64,000 nucleotides of DNA from Scedosporium boydii (Eukaryota > Ascomycota > Sordariomycetes > Microascales > Microascaceae), in contig NJFT01000211.1 of assembly GCA_002221725.1 (NCBI GenBank), forward strand, positions 1 through 64,000. The letters run 5' to 3'. Under the pieces are notes generated by a model that was not told the DNA's origin, ran no database searches, and saw only the letters and a list, made by a program, of their open reading frames with translations. The position numbers and the translations under genes are program-made. Numbering within the stretch: position 1 is the stretch's first letter; every line of letters starts with the position of its first letter. Below, piece by piece: positions 59,901 to 64,000 of this stretch.

Positions 59901-62900
59901 CATACTTAGCTCTTCCTTAGCACACCAACCCAACCCAACACAACAAGCTAACAATCTCGGCGGCGGTCCTTGGGCAAAACGTAAACACGGGTATCGGGCG
60001 TATCCAGCTCCGCCCATACCATACCACGCGGACTAATTTACAAATTCACCACAATGTGGCAGGTTGACCTTTGGTCCCCCATTTCCGTCCTAACTTGCCT
60101 TGTTGTAGAGCCCGTGATATTCGGCATGAATGGTACTGCTAACTCAACTGCTTGTGCATGTATTCTACCTCGACCCAATGATCTCTCCACCCTTGGACGC
60201 TACAATATCACCACACCCCCTCCCCTTCTCCCCTCAATATGTTCTTCTTCGTACTTCGTACTTGTGTCCTTCCTTCATTAGCATGGGAAAGTACACGGGA
60301 CCCGGGAGGACACCCCCCTAACTCGGATCATCTCACTTGTGCCGGCTCGCTCCACGAAGGACGCTAGTCCCATCGACGGCACCTTGAGGCCCTTGGGACC
60401 AGAACTCTCGGCTCTGTTCCCCCCCCCCGGCCCCGAACTTGTTGCAATACCCCCTCCCATTTCCTTTCTCTCTCCCTTCTAATCTCTCGACAGTCCATAG
60501 TCACTACCTGCCTGCCGTCAAAGACCGCCCTGCTCATCACGGACTCCCACCAAGATCTGTCCCCACATCCCCGAATTGGCCAAGGCACCCAGATCCCCAG
60601 AGAGCCCAGAGAGATCCTGGGTAACCTATATCCCTCCATCACGCCTCCTTCTCCCCCTAAAGCCAACCACCAGACATCACGAACAAATGAACGCCCCCAT
60701 TCCCCCCGTTCCTCTCTCTCCCGCGCCTCCTCTGAATATGTATATAGTATAGTTCCCCCAAAAGTAACCAGTGCCACCCCCAAAGAAACCAAGAAAAGCT
60801 ACAGCCTCCGCTAGCGGCCTCCCTAGTCCCAAGGGCCCAGCCGCTCTTCATTAGCCTAGCCCACTACTGTCATTAACGCATCCCCGAGAAAAGAACGGCC
60901 TCATCAAAAGAAAAAGAGGGTTTCTTGTACCCGATACCGCTGGGTCCAACCCCCCCTTCTTCCCTTCCCCTAAAATGCCGTCCTAACCTCAAAGGAAGCT
61001 CACTACACTAATACCACTAAGAAGAAAACGGAGAAGAGGAGAAAAAGAGAGAGAGTTCCCACTTATCATACTTTCGTAACGGACTAGACCCGCCTACCGT
61101 CACCGCCCACAACGGACCGCACCCTGCCTGCTTGGGAAGGAGGGAAATAAAACAAAATCCCACGCCTCTGGTCAACTTTTTTCCTTTTCATTACCTTTCG
61201 GCTTTTCTTTCCCTACAACGGCGGTAGCGTGATGTTAGTTTTCTCTCTTTTACTGGGCGTGAGGAAAAAAAGAAGAAAATCCTCATGTAAAGTAAAATAG
61301 GAAAAAAAATACTTGAGTGGTTCCCTCGACACGTGCTACCAGCTCAATGCGTGCCACTGCATGTATTTTCGTATATCGAACAAGGAGGCAAGCAAACTTG
61401 CCGGGCGCCAAACGCTGTCATTGGGGGGAGAGAGAGAGCCCTGGGCTTGCTTGCCCTCAACCCTCCTTCACCCCCCACCACTTCGTTTACTGGCTGGGCT
61501 TTAAAATCCTGGGACCGGTCCTGTCCGTGACAAAAATGCAACTGCTCCCCCCGCCCCAAACTACGAAGTATAGTACGACATAACACTTTCCCGCCCTCCC
61601 CTCCCCCCCCGCGGGCCGTTTTCTTCCCTCCCTTTCTCTCTTTCCCCCCCTTAAAAGCACTGTCCTCGCCCATCTCCAATGAGAACGAGAGAAAAGGGAC
61701 AGCGGGGGACTAGAGGGACTTCTTCCCCTAGTGGGTATTGGAAACAATAGGGAAGCAAAAAAACCACATGGTCCGACATCCGGGCTAGTAGTGTACTTCG
61801 TAGTAGTAAAGTTGCGCAACCCCCGTAGCGTATCCTCTACACTAGCCTGGAAAGGTCGGGATCCCGCAGCCTAGGGAGATCGTTTTCATAGCCCAGGGGA
61901 AAGGGATAGGAAGCTACGTTAGGCGGTCTGATGAGCCCTTCTGCCCCCCCCCCGGTAATAGAGCCTTCTCCCAAACCTGTTGATCGGTACCGTACAGTGA
62001 ACCTTGAGAAGCGCCGAGAAAAAAGAGGCGTTTAAAGTGAACGCCCAGCCAATGCTGGGACAGGAATCATCCGACAATGTACTTCCTATTATTACTTCCC
62101 TTAGCCTCCTATTTTTTGGGGGCCGAAACTGGAGAGGAATGCAATGTGGATGGATGGCAAGGCCAAAAACTATCGAAAGCCATCTTGGAAAGAAGCAATG
62201 CTTCGCCGTCGTGCATGGCCCCTACGTAATCGAGATGTACGAAGTACCCAGACGCCAGGCGGAGTCGTTAATGGCCCCATCATCGACGTGGCCATTGCTG
62301 CTGGATACAACACAACCCGCCAGACGCTGCAGTACGCTGCAGTTCAGTACCGTACGGAGTATGTCCTGCTGACTCGGGCAGAAAAAATTGGAACAAATAT
62401 GTGGTCCTGGGGTCTCACGGCAAACATGTTGTCAGAAGAGTCACTATCTTTGCAAGCAACATCAAGATGTGTAACTAGATGACAACCGCACAATAAAATT
62501 ACAATCAAGTACAGATTGTGCTTAACAGACGGCGTATATCGCCAAAAAGCGCCTGGAGAAAATGAACATCAGGAAGCCCCTCTCAAGTTCTCTGGAGTAC
62601 AAGTGAAAACAGTCGCTGAGGTGTGGTGCGGGTGGGGGAGTAAGGCAAGGCAAGGCATGTACATACATACATGTATGCCGGCATACATAGAGGAGAGGGG
62701 AGATGCGAGGCTCGTCAGCAAGAAACGCAGCAGGCGGTCAAGTTCCGTCTTTTCCTGAACCGCTTGGCTGTGCCCTGTTTGCTTAAACTTCTTCACCTGG
62801 TTTTCCCTGTTCACCCCGCCTATATCGGCCACATGGTTCCCTAGCCCCAAGGGCGCCCGTTTTCACCGATCCCCCTGAAGGGCACACGGACAATGACGGC

Positions 62901-64000
62901 AGGAAACGCTCAACATTGCCTGCCCATCTCCACTCCTTCCAAGGATTGCACAGTGCACCAGACCCCCGACCAATAACCCAGAGACAACAGAGACAAAACT
63001 CGAGCTTTAGTGCCCAACCATGATCAAAACAAGTAGATTCATTCATGTCGGAAGTATTTCAGGTACCAATAATAAAATGATAGAAGTAGATATAACAGAA
63101 TAAAAAAAAAAATTGAAAAGGCAGAATCAACCGCGCATACAAACTCGGTGCCGTGAGGCAGACAAATCTTCCCGTTTTAATGTTGCCCTGGGTTGAACAT
63201 AAGAGACTGGAGTGAATTTGAGAATCATAATCAGAGCTGGACAAGAAAAAGAAGGAAATGAAAAACATGAAAGCAGACTGAAAATATGACCCGACATACG
63301 TAAACATAAAGATGTGCGGTGAAAAGAAAAAGAGCTCCAGGCGCAATAAAATAAAAGCAAAGAAACTGAAATCACTTTGCCTCCGTGCGTCAAAGTCATA
63401 GAGAGAAGGGATAAACACGATCCCTCCCCGACCCAAATTCCCCTGCTGCTACTGCGCTTTCCCGGGTAATTTTTTTGGTTGGAATATTCCATCTCATCAT
63501 CGTCGTTTGTTGCCAAACTTCGCGTCCTTCTACCCCCGACTAGAAGAGGGGGGAACTCATTTCAACTCCGAAAGCAGAAACCATACACTGAAAAAGCAAG
63601 AGTCACGGGTGAGGTTCCTCAAGCATGAAAGGACTGTTCCACCGGTATCTCGCTCGAACCAAGAGTAAAAAAAAAAAAAAAAAAGAAAAGGAAGAAGGCC
63701 CCCAAGTTCGAAACAAACGCAAGACGGCTAATGAGTAAATGCAGTCCAGCAGAGAATAGCAACCAGGGGTATCTTTCCATTATACCAGCTCCTCTCGTAC
63801 ATAGCAATCACCTTGATTAACATCCCTCTCTCTCTCTCTCTCTCTCTCTCTCGTTTTCTCTCGCATTCGGTCTCAGAATAGGAAAGTCATCGGTTCTCGT
63901 GTGGTTTAACGTGCGCCCCGGTCGAGTCGACCGAGCATGTTCCGGTCCATATCATGGCCAGGTGAGTCTCCAAGGATACTCCTCACGCTCATGACTGAAG
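53911..64000. other. 10-kb block without supported genes
   Basis: No coding gene could be supported on either strand. The open frames are 60-150 codons, mostly overlapping one another in several frames. They are rich in Arg/Ser/Pro from the C/T-rich sequence and show no domain. The stretch contains four TACTTCGTA-type sites (60252, 61562, 61794, 62238) and one TACGGAGTA (62353). A G-run lies near 56591-56601, A-runs lie near 57760 and 63667, and a CT microsatellite lies at 63826-63852. The region could be the long 5' side of a gene beyond the window, or degenerate sequence. Confidence 0.5.
63826..63852. repeat. CT microsatellite
   Basis: About 13 uninterrupted CT dinucleotides, with CT-rich flanking sequence. 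Confidence 0.95.

Noticed and set aside
60364..60851. Minus-strand segment with a membrane-like stretch (SLGVALVTFGGTILYTYSEE)
   Set aside because: It resembles the last span of a transporter, but no further spans or conserved exons were found upstream; probably chance or too degenerate to name.

Overview
The window is nuclear DNA from a filamentous ascomycete, most probably a Sordariomycete. The genes are split by short GT-AG introns (mostly 50-130 nt, often with CTAAC/CTRAC-like branch sites). The left third carries the mating-type landmarks of that class: a MAT1-1-1 alpha-box gene, the DNA lyase gene APN2 and the cytochrome c oxidase subunit VIa gene COX13, all on the minus strand. No SLA2 is seen; it would lie off the left edge if present. 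No rRNA, CRISPR array, bacterial operon or intact transposon was recognised, and no canonical tRNA could be folded by eye.

Layout. 0.8-2.0 kb: MAT1-1-1, with an in-frame stop followed by 57 more open codons. 4.8-6.7 kb: an accessory gene resembling an isoprenoid (terpene) synthase, in the MAT-APN2 interval where MAT1-1-2/MAT1-1-3 would usually be expected. 7.4-9.6 kb: APN2. 10.2-12.0 kb: an APH-fold kinase-like gene. 16.1-20.4 kb: an acidic protein of unknown function, COX13, COQ4 and a PDCD5 homologue. 25.1-26.9 kb: an intronless siderophore-type MFS transporter with a striking GATA-factor palindrome upstream. 28.7-35.8 kb: a MARVEL-like membrane protein, a BDS1-type alkylsulfatase, SNX3 and the mitochondrial pyrimidine nucleotide carrier RIM2. 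36.9-39.6 kb: a Zn2Cys6 regulator. 45.1-49.4 kb: LSM7, UBP6 and a small single-TM coiled-coil protein. 52.1-53.9 kb: a VHS/GAT-domain trafficking protein. From 53.9 kb to the end (10 kb) no gene could be supported.

Most genes are conserved housekeeping genes without operon-like coupling: mitochondrial respiration and ubiquinone (COX13, COQ4, RIM2), endosomal sorting (SNX3, GAT protein), RNA processing (LSM7) and proteasome-linked deubiquitination (UBP6). Between them lie long gene-poor blocks (11.9-16.1, 20.4-25.1, 39.6-45.1, 49.4-52.1 and 53.9-64 kb). These hold short tandem repeats, hairpins and a recurring near-palindromic 9-mer, TACTTCGTA/TACGAAGTA, with its cousin TACGGAGTA.

Exon boundaries were worked out by hand from splice consensus, reading frame and protein-family continuity. 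Family names come from recognised motifs, without any database search.
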